Source: Treponema sp. (lineage in GTDB: Bacteria; Spirochaetota; Spirochaetia; Treponematales; Treponemataceae). Taken from it: a stretch of DNA of 64,000 bases. The position numbers and the translations under genes are program-made. The stretch lies in assembly GCA_017525605.1 (NCBI GenBank), contig JAFXSM010000020.1:62001-126000 (forward strand), read 5' to 3'. A model generated the notes under the pieces. The model worked only from the letters and a program-made list of their open reading frames with translations. It did not search any database and was not told the origin of the DNA. Positions 7,985 through 16,405 of the stretch are shown piece after piece. How positions within the stretch are numbered: the stretch's first letter is position 1; each line of letters begins with the position of its first letter.

Positions 7985-9964
7985 TTAGTTCAAATCTGAT
8001 GCGGAGAGTTTACCGACCCCAACGTCTGTCGGAGCAGAGGTCGGATAGCTTGTCGGAGCAGTGTAAGAATAAGCAGGAGCAGAAACAGAACCTTCACTTT
8101 CATTTGCAGTACTGTTATTTACTGCTTTCCAAGAACCAGAAACATTTCCGTATTTTTTTGCAGAATCTGCAAAGAAGAATCCGATGATGTAAGAGCCATT
8201 TGTTACAGAATCACCAGTTGTCTTTGAGAAGTTTGCAAAATTGTTTCCTTCGATGTAGAGCTTACTTCCTGCGCGGACATTGATACAGCTTGCTGAATCG
8301 CTCTGAGAGCCTGCGTCGAAATAGCAGTCATAGATATGTCCTGTTCCGTAACGGAAAAGTGGCATTCGGGCATTGATATTTTTCCAATGGTTATGATAGA
8401 AAGTCACGCGCATATCTTCGTCAGTTGCACCAGTCGTCGTATTCTTGTCAGGACCGTCGTCGCCAGAAGCACACAGACAAGCCTTGTAGTGGTCGTGGAA
8501 ATAACAGTTTGAAATCGTAATCCAGGTTGAGCCGTTCTTGATGTCCAAAAGTCCGTCGTAGAAATCTTTCTTCCATTTTTCGTCGGTTGAATAATAATAG
8601 CCAGAAGTGATTTCGTTTCCGTCCAAATCCTGCGGAGTGAGGTGAGACTGGAATTCGCAGTGGTCAACCCAAACATGAGTTGCGCCGTTCAGAGAAAGCG
8701 CATCGTCCGCGCCGCTCTTTGTGTAGCCGTCCCAGCTGATTACTTCGCCGAACATCATGTTGCGGATGATTACGTTCTCACCCTCGACGATGAACTCGAT
8801 GTTCTGCAATCTTCCCTGATTTGTTGCGTCTCCGTAGATTGTTGAGTTAGAGCCGATTGTGTACTTCTCGCTCAAAAGCGGATTTTCGTTGGCTTTTGTA
8901 GAGATTGTTCCGCTGATTGTGATGATTTTCGGCTTGTCAGATGAAAGAATGTCTTTCTTTGCAACGAGTTCAGCATAGCTTGAAATTGTGATTGTGTTTT
9001 CTGCACTTGCACCAGCTCCTCCACAGATTGTGTAGCCGTCGCCAGAATCCGTCGTGATTGTCGCATAGCCGACCAAATCAGAAGGAGCGGTGTAATTTGC
9101 CGGAATGAAATGTGCGAACATAACCGTGTTTTTCGTGACAGCGACTTTATGAGGATTCTCTTTTGAGCCGTCAGACCAGCATTCAAAAGTCCAGCCTTCG
9201 TTTGGTTTTGCAGTGAATGTTATTTCAGAATTTTCCGCGACATTCGAGCCTGAAGCGTCACATTCAACAGAACCCGCAGTCTCATTTTCGGAAATTGCTG
9301 AAAGCGAAACATATTTTGTAGTGTCAGTTCCGTAATCGATTCCTTTGCCGTTTACGACAAGATAGTCAACATAATTGAGATAACAGTTTTCATCTGTAAT
9401 TTCACTTGTTTTTCCGTCAGAGTCGGTATAAGTCCAACTTGGACAACCTGTAATAATAATTGAGTTCGAGCCTTTCTGAAGCGAGACATTTGTCAGATAT
9501 TCAGTATCTTTCCAGTTTGCCGAAGTACAGTTTGCTGCTTTTACTTTTACATCTGTCGTCATCGCAAGGGGGCTGTCAGCGTTGATAACCTTTCCGTTTA
9601 CAGAAACCAATGCAGCTCGCCTGCGAGTCACTTCAGTAGCCAAATAATGAATCGCAATTTTTGCATCTGCAATGTCGTTTTCCGCCAAAACTGTATAAAC
9701 GATACTTCCATTTGCACTTGTACCACCATCCAAATAGCCGGAACCAGTGTATCCTGGAAAATCTGTACTTTTGGTGAAAGTCGTGCTGACAAACCCGTCG
9801 CCGTTCTCCTGAATCTTAAGGGTGGTCGTTCCGTCTTCGTTCTGAATTGCCTCGCTTCCGCTGTTTCCGTCGCCGTCGCTGTCACCGCCGGATGAGCAGC
9901 TGAATGCGAGCAATGCCGAAAACGCAAAAGCAAAGTAGCTAGCTTTGTAAAAAAATCTCTTCAT
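7985..9964 (-). CDS. pectate lyase lipoprotein (PL1 family)
   Basis: Cleaves polygalacturonate by beta-elimination at the cell surface. A signal peptide ends in a lipobox with Cys23 (LLAFSC), followed by a short Gly/Ser linker. About residues 50-215 look like a beta-sandwich carbohydrate-binding module. About 225-292 match a divergent InlB-type repeat (EGWTFECWSDGSKENPHKVA). From about 300 the PL1 parallel beta-helix carries HVWVDHCEFQSH near residue 433 and VTFYHNHWKNINARMPLFR, the conserved Asp and Arg regions. The SD GAGGTGA precedes the ATG, and an extended -10 (TGCTATACT) lies about 29 bp upstream. Its product would feed the uronate pathway represented by uxaC in this window. It is divergent from the S24 regulator. 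Confidence 0.9.
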   Translation of the reverse strand: MKRFFYKASYFAFAFSALLAFSCSSGGDSDGDGNSGSEAIQNEDGTTTLKIQENGDGFVSTTFTKSTDFPGYTGSGYLDGGTSANGSIVYTVLAENDIADAKIAIHYLATEVTRRRAALVSVNGKVINADSPLAMTTDVKVKAANCTSANWKDTEYLTNVSLQKGSNSIIITGCPSWTYTDSDGKTSEITDENCYLNYVDYLVVNGKGIDYGTDTTKYVSLSAISENETAGSVECDASGSNVAENSEITFTAKPNEGWTFECWSDGSKENPHKVAVTKNTVMFAHFIPANYTAPSDLVGYATITTDSGDGYTICGGAGASAENTITISSYAELVAKKDILSSDKPKIITISGTISTKANENPLLSEKYTIGSNSTIYGDATNQGRLQNIEFIVEGENVIIRNMMFGEVISWDGYTKSGADDALSLNGATHVWVDHCEFQSHLTPQDLDGNEITSGYYYSTDEKWKKDFYDGLLDIKNGSTWITISNCYFHDHYKACLCASGDDGPDKNTTTGATDEDMRVTFYHNHWKNINARMPLFRYGTGHIYDCYFDAGSQSDSASCINVRAGSKLYIEGNNFANFSKTTGDSVTNGSYIIGFFFADSAKKYGNVSGSWKAVNNSTANESEGSVSAPAYSYTAPTSYPTSAPTDVGVGKLSASDLN

Positions 9965-9992
9965 GATTCACCTCGTTTTTGATTTCGGAAGA

Positions 9993-10001
9993 AGTATAGC
10001 A
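9993..10001 (-). promoter_or_regulatory. extended -10 promoter of pectate lyase gene
   Basis: TGCTATACT on the minus strand (TG extension plus TATACT). It predicts a 5' UTR of about 20-25 nt that contains the SD GAGGTGA. Confidence 0.55.
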
Positions 10002-10099
10002 CTATCGGAAATTTAAAATACGACGCGAGATTAGGAAAAAAGCGACATTCAGCGCATTCAACAACTATAGAAGAATTTGACAATACATATTTTTAGGCA

Positions 10100-10105
10100 T
10101 ATATT
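10100..10105 (+). promoter_or_regulatory. -10 element, leaderless S24 regulator start
   Basis: TATATT followed by 7 nt and ATG 10113. It favours this start over the longer frame opening at 10077. Confidence 0.5.
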
Positions 10106-10112
10106 CAGTTTT

Positions 10113-10787
10113 ATGGATGTTTCATATTTCTGGAACGGCGTTAACATTGCGCTGTCAAAAAAAAATCTCAACGCGTCATGGCTCTGCAAGGAGACCGGTC
10201 TCTCACTCCGCACGATGAAAAACCGAATCAAGAAAGGCATTCTTCCGCGCCTTGACGAGGCTGTTCGGATATCGGAAAAACTCGGCATCACGCTCGAGTC
10301 TCTCTGCAAAGGGGCGGACAGGGAAGTCAAAATTTACGATTTCAAATCCGCAAGTGAAATTCCGCACGTTCAGCAAAAAGAATACTTCGACGGAGATTTC
10401 AGCGTTCCGGTTTATGAGCAGCTTTTTTCGGCAGGTCACGGTCAGTTCCTTTCTGACGCAGAAGAAGTTTCGGGCTACATCGCCGCACCGAAAAACCTCA
10501 AGCAGTATGCGGGACACCTCGCGGCAACTTACGTCCGCGGTGACTCAATGGAGCCGACACTGTTCAGCGGCGACACTATAATCTGCGACAACCTCGGCTA
10601 CGACGGCAAAGACGGAATCTACATAATCCACTACAAAGGAATGGGCTTCGTGAAACGCCTCCAAAAGACAAAGGACGGAATAAAAATCATCTCCGACAAC
10701 CCAATCTACGAGCCGATGTTCGAAAACGGCACAAGCGAGGATTTCAGGGTCATCGGCAAAGTCCGCTACGTCATGGAAGAGCGATAA
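10113..10787 (+). CDS. XRE-type HTH / S24 peptidase-like repressor
   Basis: 225-residue regulator of the LexA/CI architecture. About residues 8-66 form a helix-turn-helix (LNASWLCKETGLSLRTMKNR). About 100-215 form an S24 domain with VRGDSMEPTLFSGD (nucleophile Ser near 145) and GFVKRLQ (general-base Lys near 180). FSAGHGQF near residue 106 holds an Ala-Gly pair like the self-cleavage site of LexA/CI proteins. Such proteins control damage or mobile-element genes; no operator or cassette is recognisable beside it. It is divergent from pectate lyase and next to the queH-tail insertion locus, so it could belong to an acquired segment. Confidence 0.8.
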   Translation: MDVSYFWNGVNIALSKKNLNASWLCKETGLSLRTMKNRIKKGILPRLDEAVRISEKLGITLESLCKGADREVKIYDFKSASEIPHVQQKEYFDGDFSVPVYEQLFSAGHGQFLSDAEEVSGYIAAPKNLKQYAGHLAATYVRGDSMEPTLFSGDTIICDNLGYDGKDGIYIIHYKGMGFVKRLQKTKDGIKIISDNPIYEPMFENGTSEDFRVIGKVRYVMEER

Positions 10788-10810
10788 GATTTGAAGCGCA
10801 CTTTTCCCTT

Positions 10811-10907
10811 CATTCCTTGCGCATTGAATACACTCAGCCGCAGTAGTCCTGCCGCCAGAGTCCGTATTCTGCGGAAAGTTCGGTGGAGCGAAAGCGGCCG
10901 CCTTTTT
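10811..10907 (-). pseudogene. 3'-terminal remnant of queH
   Basis: About 97 bp nearly identical to the 3' end of the intact queH (12907-13003), including the final Tyr-Ser-Met-Arg-Lys-Glu and stop. Translation gives LWRQDYCG, then an in-frame TGA where the intact copy has TGC (Cys), so it is non-functional. Similarity stops right after the stop codon on one side and after the AAAAAGGCGGC segment on the other. With the intact gene it brackets the two unknown genes between. Confidence 0.85.
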
Positions 10908-10919
10908 ACATTCAGAATC

Positions 10920-12017
10920 CTAATCAGAAACGGAAGCTAAAAATTTTTCACGAGATTTGTCATACGCAGCCTTGGCTTCCGAAACCGACCTGATTTTGAT
11001 TTCTGGATTTTTTTCATTGTGCGCGTCAATCTTGTCCCCAAGCTCAACGAAAAACTGTCTCATCTTGCCACGATAGACTCCAAGCTTGTCCAAGACTTCT
11101 TTTACTGCTGCATAGTCTTCTTTTTTTTCCATGACTTCAAATTCTGTGATGAAATCAAAAAATTCCGTGTAGACCATATTGAAAAAGCCATTTATGAATT
11201 GGACTTCCTCTTTAGTGGGCGGGCTCTTGTTGAACTCTTCCTTGAACACATTCATGTTGCGTATTGTTTTGTCTCCGAATTCAGAAAAACTCGAAAGAGA
11301 CATCTCTATGAACGCATCCTTTTCTTCCTCTGTCTTGAATCCTGAAGAGATTTTCCGTTCAAAATCAATGTCAAAATTAATTATATTCAATTTTAATCTG
11401 CAAGAACTGCAATATAAATCCTGAAACGATTGTGTAAGGGGATTAAAAGGTTCGACTACTTCACCAAACTCGGAATCCTCATCCAAATCGTCGGCAAGAA
11501 GCTCTTCACGAAATTTGTCATACGCAGCTTTTGCTTCTGGGAACGACATGATTTTGTTTTCGGGATTTTTTTCATTGTGCGCATCAACCATATCCCAAAG
11601 CTCAAAGAAGAACGGTTCCATCTTGTCATGATAGATTTGCAGTTTGTCCAAAATTTCTTTTCTTAGTGCATAGTCTTCTTTTTTGCTTTCAAACGATGCA
11701 AGGAAATCAAGAAATTCCATATAGACAATTTCAAAGCGGGAATTTATGAATTGGACCTCCTCTTTGGTAGGCTGCCCCTTGTTGAATTCCTCCTTGAACG
11801 CATTCATACTGCGGATTGTCCTGTCTCCGAATTTCTCAAACCGCGAAAGGAAATCCTCCATGAACTCACTTTTTTCTTTCTCTGTCTTGAGCCTTGAAAA
11901 ACTCCCCCAGGGATATGCCATTGCAAAGCCAAGTACATCCATAGTAAAAGAAGCCGAATTGTCATACAAATCCTGAAACGCCTGCGTAAGAGGATTAAAA
12001 GGTTTTGGTCGTTCCAT
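10920..12017 (-). CDS. unknown protein with two tandem homologous modules
   Basis: Not recognised. About 365 residues made of two copies of a roughly 180-residue all-helical module. Both begin with PFNPLTQ-FQDLY and share FGD-TIR-MN-FKEEFNK, PTKEEVQFIN, DAHNEKNPE and EAKAAYDK-RE. The copies are similar over their whole length, so the duplication is fairly recent. No signal peptide or membrane segment is evident. The C-terminal AHNEKNPE...EAKAAYDK pattern also resembles the end of the neighbouring 209-residue protein (KYNRKNPP...EAEAASKL), suggesting one family. The start is uncertain: ATG 12017 directly follows the T-tract of a strong terminator hairpin, GTG 12035 lies inside it, and neither has an SD. 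Confidence 0.7.
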   Translation of the reverse strand: MERPKPFNPLTQAFQDLYDNSASFTMDVLGFAMAYPWGSFSRLKTEKEKSEFMEDFLSRFEKFGDRTIRSMNAFKEEFNKGQPTKEEVQFINSRFEIVYMEFLDFLASFESKKEDYALRKEILDKLQIYHDKMEPFFFELWDMVDAHNEKNPENKIMSFPEAKAAYDKFREELLADDLDEDSEFGEVVEPFNPLTQSFQDLYCSSCRLKLNIINFDIDFERKISSGFKTEEEKDAFIEMSLSSFSEFGDKTIRNMNVFKEEFNKSPPTKEEVQFINGFFNMVYTEFFDFITEFEVMEKKEDYAAVKEVLDKLGVYRGKMRQFFVELGDKIDAHNEKNPEIKIRSVSEAKAAYDKSREKFLASVSD

Positions 12018-12061
12018 AAAAAAAGAGTACCACACAAATATTCAGTGCGGTACTCTTTTTT
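12018..12061. terminator. strong bidirectional terminator abutting a start codon
   Basis: GAGTACC/GGTACTC plus four further pairs, flanked by A and T tracts that also pair; the loop is 9 nt. On the minus strand it ends the 209-residue gene, and its T-run is immediately followed by ATG 12017 of the next gene. That next gene therefore needs read-through, attenuation or an unseen promoter. Confidence 0.8.
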
Positions 12062-12082
12062 ATAAAAATATAAAAATCAGTA

Positions 12083-12712
12083 TTATCTAAGTCTATTTAG
12101 CCCATGCTTCTTGCTCACATTAGCTTCTTTTAGTTTTGAAGCAGCCTCAGCCTCAGCCTCTGTAAAAATCCTCTTTGGAGGATTTTTGCGATTGTATTTT
12201 GCAATATTGTGATTAAGGGCTTTTAAAACGCACTCCACAAAATTCCGCTTTTCTTTCAATTTAGTCGTATCACCAGTAAGCGTTTCTATACTATTGTTAT
12301 AAAATTGTCTTAAATTACGAAGGTTTCGAATTGCCTCAGAATATGCATCGTTGAAACTAGAAATTTCCGATTGCCCCAAGACCGTTCCCTTTGTCAATAT
12401 TTCAAGAGACTCGGTCGCTAATGCACTCAGTTCTTTTATACAAAACTCAACTCGATTTAATAAGCTTTCTACCGTCTCTGAAAAAAGCCCAAATGAGAAA
12501 TTGATTTCAGTCGAAGATACCCTTATCAATTCCTCAAGAAGCTCGGAGAACTCTTTGTTTTTCTCCCTGAACTTTTCAAGCGGACTAATCCAATTTGCAT
12601 TACATGATTCTTTTACAGAATCAAGCCGTTTCATAATTTCCTCAAAAGAGGATTCGTCTGACGTTCTTCTAAAGTTGTAACAGTTGCCAGACATTTTGTA
12701 GATTGGGTGCAT
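12083..12712 (-). CDS. unknown helical protein
   Basis: Not recognised. 209 residues, charged, strongly alpha-helical and likely coiled-coil (FREKNKEFSELLEELIRVS, LREKR-type heptads). There is no signal peptide or membrane segment. The start is well supported: SD AAGGAGG (complement of 12720-12726) lies 7 nt before ATG 12712. The C-terminus KYNRKNPPKRIFTEAEAEAA parallels the module ends of the 371-codon neighbour downstream, so the two may be diverged paralogues. Both lie between intact queH and a broken copy of the queH tail, marking them as an acquired insert. Confidence 0.7.
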   Translation of the reverse strand: MHPIYKMSGNCYNFRRTSDESSFEEIMKRLDSVKESCNANWISPLEKFREKNKEFSELLEELIRVSSTEINFSFGLFSETVESLLNRVEFCIKELSALATESLEILTKGTVLGQSEISSFNDAYSEAIRNLRNLRQFYNNSIETLTGDTTKLKEKRNFVECVLKALNHNIAKYNRKNPPKRIFTEAEAEAASKLKEANVSKKHGLNRLR

Positions 12713-12769
12713 ATATATGCCTCCTTAGTTTTTTTTCAGGTGCCTTCCTCCTTCCTTTTGAAAAGGGCA

Positions 12770-12833
12770 GAGAGCTTTCCTTTCTATGCGCATGACTCAG
12801 AACCTGCAATCTACGCATATAAATAAAAGCTCT
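12770..12833. repeat. long inverted repeat upstream of the 209-residue gene
   Basis: AGAGCTTT...TATGCG on one side pairs with CGCATA...AAAGCTCT on the other, with some internal mismatches. On the minus strand it would fold in the 5' region of the insert's mRNA; its function is unknown. Confidence 0.35.
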
Positions 12834-12905
12834 AATGTGTGATTGATGGGAAAATAATAAGAAAACAAAAAATCGGAAAGGAATTTTTCTAATTAAAACA
12901 AAATT

Positions 12906-13595
12906 TCACTCCTTGCGCATTGAATACACGCAGCCGCAGTAGTCCTGCCGCCAGAGTCCGTATTCCTCAGAAAGCTCGGTGGAGCGCAGAAAGCCGCCTT
13001 TTTTCTTGAAGTCGCTCGGAAGGAATTTCGTCACGCATTCGCCAATGCGCTCGCTTTCAAGCTGAATTCCGATTGCGTTGATTTTTTCGGAATCCTTGTG
13101 CGGCGAAATGCTCAATGTTGTCGTGAAAAAATCGAATCCGTTCGCGCACGCATATTCAAACGCCTTTTTCATGCGGAACGCATAGCAGCGTCTGCACCGC
13201 TCGCCTTTTTCGCGCTCGGCCTGCAATTCAATCTCGTTTCGGACGTTCGTGGCTTCAAAGTATTCTTCTGGATTGTAATTAGACGCAACGACAAGTTTCA
13301 CGCCGTTTTTGACGGAATCGGGAAAAACCGAGAGGAATTTTTTCAGTTCTTCAAGGCGGCGGTCGTGTTCGGCAACTGGGTGAATGTTCGGGTTGTAAAA
13401 GAAGATTGTCATGTCGAACACAAGCGAAAGACGCTCGATGACGGCGGAAGAGCACGGGCCGCAGCACGCATGGAGCAGGAGCGACTTTTTCTTTCCGGTC
13501 TCGCCGTTCAGCTTAATGCATTCATCGACGATTTTTTCCATTTCTTCGTTGTAATTGATTTTTTTCGCGGGATTCTGATGTCGGGTTTCGTTCAT
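12906..13595 (-). CDS. queH: epoxyqueuosine reductase QueH
   Basis: Reduces epoxyqueuosine to queuosine in tRNA, the last step of the modification. It is the non-QueG type, with Cys-rich metal sites: HACCGPCSSAVIE near residue 42, a central CRRCYAFRM near residue 134, and a C-terminal DYCGCVYS. The length (229 aa) is typical. ATG 13595 is leaderless: TAGAAT ends 6 nt before it and there is no SD. The last 97 bp are duplicated as a broken remnant about 2.1 kb downstream, with two unknown genes between. No other queuosine gene is in view. Confidence 0.92.
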   Translation of the reverse strand: MNETRHQNPAKKINYNEEMEKIVDECIKLNGETGKKKSLLLHACCGPCSSAVIERLSLVFDMTIFFYNPNIHPVAEHDRRLEELKKFLSVFPDSVKNGVKLVVASNYNPEEYFEATNVRNEIELQAEREKGERCRRCYAFRMKKAFEYACANGFDFFTTTLSISPHKDSEKINAIGIQLESERIGECVTKFLPSDFKKKGGFLRSTELSEEYGLWRQDYCGCVYSMRKE

Positions 13596-13601
13596 GGCGA
13601 C

Positions 13602-13607
13602 ATTCTA
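13602..13607 (-). promoter_or_regulatory. -10 element, leaderless queH start
   Basis: TAGAAT on the minus strand, 6 nt, then ATG 13595. No SD. Confidence 0.6.
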
Positions 13608-13872
13608 CAGCGAACAGCAAAAAAAGGAATCCGCCCACAAAACTTGGGGCAGATTCTATTATGCCGAAGTAGAATTCAAGCCAAAGCCTTATTGTTGTGT
13701 GGTGCAGACCCGACTCTTTTTTCTTCGTCAGTGTTTTAAGACTAAATAAAAATTAATTTAAATTCCATAGTTACTCGGTATGAATTATCATATAAAAATT
13801 CAACTTTAGTATGAATTTCAGTTCCGCATGAATCCAGAAAAATCTCTTCTTTTTATACAGTTTGGACTCTGC

Positions 13873-13878
13873 TATAAT
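13873..13878 (+). promoter_or_regulatory. -10 element, leaderless ettA start
   Basis: TATAAT, then TTCAAT, then ATG 13885. It excludes the longer frame opening at 13828 as the main start. Confidence 0.65.
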
Positions 13879-13884
13879 TTCAAT

Positions 13885-15648
13885 ATGGCTAAAACATTCG
13901 ACGATAAAAAAATCATCTACACAATGGATCGCGTTTCACGCGCGTATGGAACAAAAGTTGTTCTGAAGGACATCTCCATTTCCTACTACTACGGTGCGAA
14001 AATCGGAGTAATCGGAGAGAACGGTGCCGGAAAATCATCGCTTTTCAAAATATTTGCAGGAATCGACAAGGACTACACAGGAGAGACAAAGCTCCTTGAC
14101 GGATACACAATGGGATATCTTGAGCAGGAGCCGTATCTTGAGCCGGGAAAAACAGTCCTAGACATCGTAAAAGAAGGCGTAAAACCGATAACTGACCTTC
14201 TGGCAGAATTCGACAAAGTAAACGAGGAATTCGGAAACCCGGACGCTGATTTCGACAAGCTCTGCGCACGTCAGGCTGAAATCCAGGAAAAACTCGACGC
14301 GGCGGACGCGTGGAACCTCGACTCAAATTTGGAGCTTGCGATGGACGCATTGCGCTGTCCTCCGGGCGACCAGGTCGTGGACGTGCTTTCGGGCGGTGAA
14401 AGAAGACGTGTCGCGCTCTGCCGTCTCCTCCTCCAGAAGCCTGACATTCTCCTTTTGGACGAGCCGACGAACCACCTCGACGCGGAAACAATCGCATGGC
14501 TTGAGCGCCACCTCAAGGACTACCCGGGAACAATCATCGCAATCACGCACGACCGATACTTTTTGGACAACGTTGCCGGCTGGATTCTCGAAATGGACAG
14601 GGGCGAAGGTTATCCGTTCAAGGGAAATTACACGGAATGGCTCGAAGCAAAGCAGAAGAGGCTTGCGCTTGAGGAAAAACAGGCTTCAGTCCGCCAGCGC
14701 GAAATGCAGGAAGAGCTTGAATGGATTCACGCAGGCGCAAAAGGACGGCAGGCAAAGCACAAGGAACACATCACGAAGTACGAGGCACTTTTGGCGGAAG
14801 AGTCAAAGCGAATCCAGCTCAAGGACACGCAGATTTCAATTCCGGCAGGTCCTAGGCTCGGAAGCGTCGTAATCGATGCGGAGAAACTCACGAAGTCGTT
14901 CGACGACAGGGTGCTTTTCGAAAACCTCGACTTCCACATTCCTGCAGGAGCCGTTATCGGAATCGTAGGCCCGAACGGTGCAGGAAAAACAACGCTCTTC
15001 AAGATGATTGCGACTGCTGCCGGACAGAAAATCGAGCTGCCGGACGGAACGCTCGGCGAAGAAAAACCGGATTCGGGCGCAATCAAAATCGGCGACACTG
15101 TGAAGCTCGTCTACGTTGACCAGATGAGAAGCAAGCTCGATCCGAACAAGACTGTGTACGAGACGCTCTCAGGCGGTTCCGACCTCGTGAAGCTCGGTGC
15201 CGTTGACGAAAAGGGAAGGGCTGTGAACGGAGCAATCCGCGAAATCAACTCGCACGCATACTGCTCATGGTTCAACTTCAACTCTTCCGACCAGAACAAA
15301 AAAATCAGCGTGCTCTCGGGCGGCGAAAAGAACAGGCTCAACATGGGTCTCATGTTCAAGGAAGCCGGAAACGTTCTTCTTTTGGACGAGCCGACGAACG
15401 ATTTGGACATCACAACGACGCGAAGCCTTGAGGAAGCGATTTCTTCATTTGCGGGCGTTGTCCTCGTAGTCAGCCACGACCGCTACTTCCTCGACAGAAT
15501 CTGCACCCACATTCTCGCGTTCGAGAACAACAGCGAAGTCAAATTCTTCGAAGGAAACTGGAGCGAATACGTCGAGTGGAAGAAGGAAGTTCTCGGAATT
15601 TCAGATGAGATTCCGCACAAAACCGTCTACAGAAAACTCACTCGCTAG
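13885..15648 (+). CDS. ettA: ABC-F ATPase, energy-dependent translational throttle EttA
   Basis: Ribosome-associated ABC-F protein that gates entry into elongation according to ATP/ADP. Two ABC cassettes are complete. The first has GENGAGKSS (about 44-52), LSGGERRR and LLLDEPTNHLD. The second has GPNGAGKTT, LSGGEKNR and LLLDEPTNDLD. Between them the EttA-type segment GWILEMDRGEGYPFKGNYTEW and a charged linker (REMQEELEWIH) are present; no membrane domain occurs. At 587 aa it is slightly longer than E. coli EttA because of a roughly 25-residue insertion after the second Walker A. ATG 13885 is chosen because a TATAAT lies exactly 6 nt upstream. Confidence 0.92.
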   Translation: MAKTFDDKKIIYTMDRVSRAYGTKVVLKDISISYYYGAKIGVIGENGAGKSSLFKIFAGIDKDYTGETKLLDGYTMGYLEQEPYLEPGKTVLDIVKEGVKPITDLLAEFDKVNEEFGNPDADFDKLCARQAEIQEKLDAADAWNLDSNLELAMDALRCPPGDQVVDVLSGGERRRVALCRLLLQKPDILLLDEPTNHLDAETIAWLERHLKDYPGTIIAITHDRYFLDNVAGWILEMDRGEGYPFKGNYTEWLEAKQKRLALEEKQASVRQREMQEELEWIHAGAKGRQAKHKEHITKYEALLAEESKRIQLKDTQISIPAGPRLGSVVIDAEKLTKSFDDRVLFENLDFHIPAGAVIGIVGPNGAGKTTLFKMIATAAGQKIELPDGTLGEEKPDSGAIKIGDTVKLVYVDQMRSKLDPNKTVYETLSGGSDLVKLGAVDEKGRAVNGAIREINSHAYCSWFNFNSSDQNKKISVLSGGEKNRLNMGLMFKEAGNVLLLDEPTNDLDITTTRSLEEAISSFAGVVLVVSHDRYFLDRICTHILAFENNSEVKFFEGNWSEYVEWKKEVLGISDEIPHKTVYRKLTR

Positions 15649-15664
15649 AAAAACGGAGGACGAA

Positions 15665-15928
15665 ATGAAATACCGGAGAAAAGAGACAATAGACGCAGTT
15701 CAGTGGAACGGCGAAAACACGAGCGAAATCAAGGAATTCGCCAAGCAGTTTGCCATGTTCGACTATGCCGACGTGACGAACGACGGAAAGCTTGACCACA
15801 TTCTCAAAGTCAAAACCTCAGACAAAATCATTGTCGCCGACTTCGGTGATTACGTCGTCCGCGGCGAAAAAGGCGATTTTTTCGTCATGAAAAAAAGCGA
15901 ATTCGAAGAGCTTTTCGAAAAGGCATAA
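15665..15928 (+). CDS. small phage-type protein
   Basis: 87 residues. The C-terminal [25 protein letters not shown] matches a short module (G-D-W/Y-I/V-x-x-G-x-K-G-E-F-Y...F) common in phage and prophage proteins of unknown function. The N-terminus [17 protein letters not shown] is also typical. The start follows the SD ACGGAGG with a 5-nt gap and lies 16 nt after the ettA stop, so it may ride on ettA transcription. No other phage gene is nearby; it appears to be a domesticated or orphan gene. Confidence 0.7.
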   Translation: MKYRRKETIDAVQWNGENTSEIKEFAKQFAMFDYADVTNDGKLDHILKVKTSDKIIVADFGDYVVRGEKGDFFVMKKSEFEELFEKA

Positions 15929-15995
15929 TGAAAAATCCGAGACAACCTGTCAGGCTTTCGGATTTTCAGAAATAAAAAAAACGGAGGAACAAAAT

Positions 15996-16208
15996 ATGGT
16001 TTCAGAGAAAAACAGGACTGTGGATTTGCTTTTGTGCATTTTCCTTGGCGGACTTGGCGTGCACAGGTTCTACGAGGGAAAAATCGGCACAGGCATACTT
16101 TGGCTTTTGACAATGGGATTGTGCGGAGTCGGTACACTTATCGACCTCATCCTGATTATCGTCGGCAACGCAAAAGACAAGCAGGGCAACAAAATCACCA
16201 CTTGGTAA
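15996..16208 (+). CDS. TM2-domain membrane protein
   Basis: 70 residues with two transmembrane helices. The TM2 signature is clear: [24 protein letters not shown], then [20 protein letters not shown]. The SD CGGAGG lies 8 nt before the ATG. TM2 proteins are small integral membrane proteins of no agreed bacterial function. A dispersed AATAGACCTGTTCG motif begins right at its stop codon and a terminator follows about 60 bp later. Confidence 0.85.
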   Translation: MVSEKNRTVDLLLCIFLGGLGVHRFYEGKIGTGILWLLTMGLCGVGTLIDLILIIVGNAKDKQGNKITTW

Positions 16209-16222
16209 AATAGACCTGTTCG
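16207..16222 (+). repeat. dispersed AATAGACCTGTTCG motif
   Basis: Begins within the TM2 gene's stop codon. A hairpin TTCTGC...GCAGAA with an inner GGAC/GTCC stem follows directly. Sister copies lie near 6862, 6891, 20918, 34788 and 42818. Confidence 0.5.
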
Positions 16223-16265
16223 ATAAATTCTGCTTCCGGACAAATTTAGTCCGAGCAGAAATCCG

Positions 16266-16307
16266 AACGCACGGCGGGACAATGAAAAATCCCCTGCCGT
16301 GCGTTTT
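16266..16307 (+). terminator. terminator after TM2 gene
   Basis: AACGCACGGC-GGG pairs with CC-GCCGTGCGTT and TTTT follows. A diverged copy of this hairpin without the T-tract begins the tandem repeat block near 16898. Confidence 0.75.
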
Positions 16308-16405
16308 TATATGCGCCCATTACATCTGCTTTCAAAAAAATTCTTTCCTTGCTTCCTGCAAATTTCAGAAATATAATTTTTTATAATTAAATTAAGGAGG
16401 CTATT

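Noticed and set aside
6840..7990. Tail duplication around the first Rpn gene
   Set aside because: Compared the pectate lyase 3' end with the sequence after the Rpn stop; no repeat seen by eye, so this Rpn gene lacks the footprint found at ung.
15665..15928. Prophage remnant around the small phage-type gene
   Set aside because: Single gene only; neighbours are ettA and a TM2 gene, with no structural or lysis genes.
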